NCBI GenBank assembly: GCA_050084515.1
Contig: CM114274.1
Span: forward strand, 39,184,001 to 39,248,000
DNA from: Blasia pusilla
Lineage: Eukaryota; Marchantiophyta; Marchantiopsida; Blasiales
Direction of reading: 5' to 3'
DNA: 64,000 nt
A program made the position numbers and the translations under genes. Shown one piece after another: positions 63,498 through 64,000 of the stretch; positions within the stretch are counted from its first letter, which is position 1, and each line of letters opens with the position of its first letter. Below the pieces are notes generated by a model. That model was given only the letters and a program-made list of their open reading frames with translations, made no database searches and was not told the origin of the DNA.

Positions 63498-64000
63498 CAT
63501 GCATCTCTCAATTTTCTAATTCAGATTCTACAGTTGTTCAAATAGAGATGTTATTTTTGTATATGCTTACTAGCCGTGATGTCCTTCCAGAGTGCAAGTG
63601 AGAATATGTAGACTTAAGGAGGATGTGTGATCTGACAGTTTTACACTGACATGATATGCCCCAACTTGTGTCTTAAGAAATATAAGGCACGTAACAAGCT
63701 ACTAGTGAAAGGAGCATCCAGCTTCAACTCACTTGTTAGAGCAATGAAAGACGATGTAAGTTGCCAAATCGTTGGATTACATTTGTACCTCCTCAATAGA
63801 TTGTCTCCTAATTTTTGACTGGTGCATAGGCTATACAGACGCAGCATTTCAAGCATCCCTCCCTCCTCGCTTAGAACTGTATATTGATAGGTTGAGACCT
63901 TGTATAGTTCAAGATACTCAACTCACGGTTCTTTGGTGTGGTTTTCTCCACACCCCAGAGCTTAAAGCAACTTCTTGTGGCAGAGATGTCAAATGTACAC
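63498..64000 (+). other. 3' UTR and downstream flank
   Basis: No coding frame with family features after the stop at 63495-63497. The window ends here. Confidence 0.5.

Overview
This is nuclear DNA of a green plant of the streptophyte lineage. It has two intron-containing host genes, long LTR-retrotransposon tracts and many microsatellites, and no prokaryotic signal. The first host gene is a 16-exon SIZ1-type SUMO E3 ligase with SAP, PHD, PINIT and SP-RING domains; the PHD finger is the plant form. The second encodes a protein made of Sfi1-like tryptophan repeats (centrin-binding type). Such a protein is expected in plants that still build centrioles for swimming sperm: bryophytes, lycophytes, ferns, some gymnosperms or streptophyte algae. 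The species cannot be fixed from the sequence alone.

Layout. 0-4.4 kb: a broken gene with a degenerate amino-methyltransferase-like domain, flanked and interrupted by clustered short palindromes built on CAACCCGTCGG. 5-11.6 kb: decayed plus-strand retroelement pieces (an LTR with primer-binding site, a cytosine-methyltransferase remnant, a gag remnant). 11.6-14.4 kb: a two-copy tandem repeat and the 3' flank of SIZ1. 14.4-23.45 kb: SIZ1 on the minus strand, with a GC-rich leader and promoter to about 25.6 kb. 26-29.3 kb: AT-rich DNA without a recognisable gene. 29.4-40.3 kb: a minus-strand Ty3/gypsy element (copy B). 40.4-56 kb: further decayed copies of the same lineage (D and C), microsatellites (including about 260 bp of pure CA) and a solo LTR. 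57-64 kb: the Sfi1-repeat gene on the plus strand.

The main finding is the architecture of the gypsy lineage. Copy B reads gag (CCHC knuckle), aspartic protease, C5 cytosine DNA methyltransferase, reverse transcriptase, RNase H, integrase and a terminal PHD finger. Copy C keeps recognisable remnants of most of this order, including the methyltransferase and the PHD finger, so neither is an accident of one insertion. Copy A, in the opposite orientation, also keeps the methyltransferase. The element thus carried a DNA-methylation writer and a probable chromatin reader in one polyprotein. All copies here are dead: they hold stops, frameshifts, deletions, a 1-kb solo LTR in pol (copy B) and a local inversion inside the methyltransferase (copy B).

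Exon structures were built by hand from splice sites, reading phase and family knowledge. No alignment or database search was possible.
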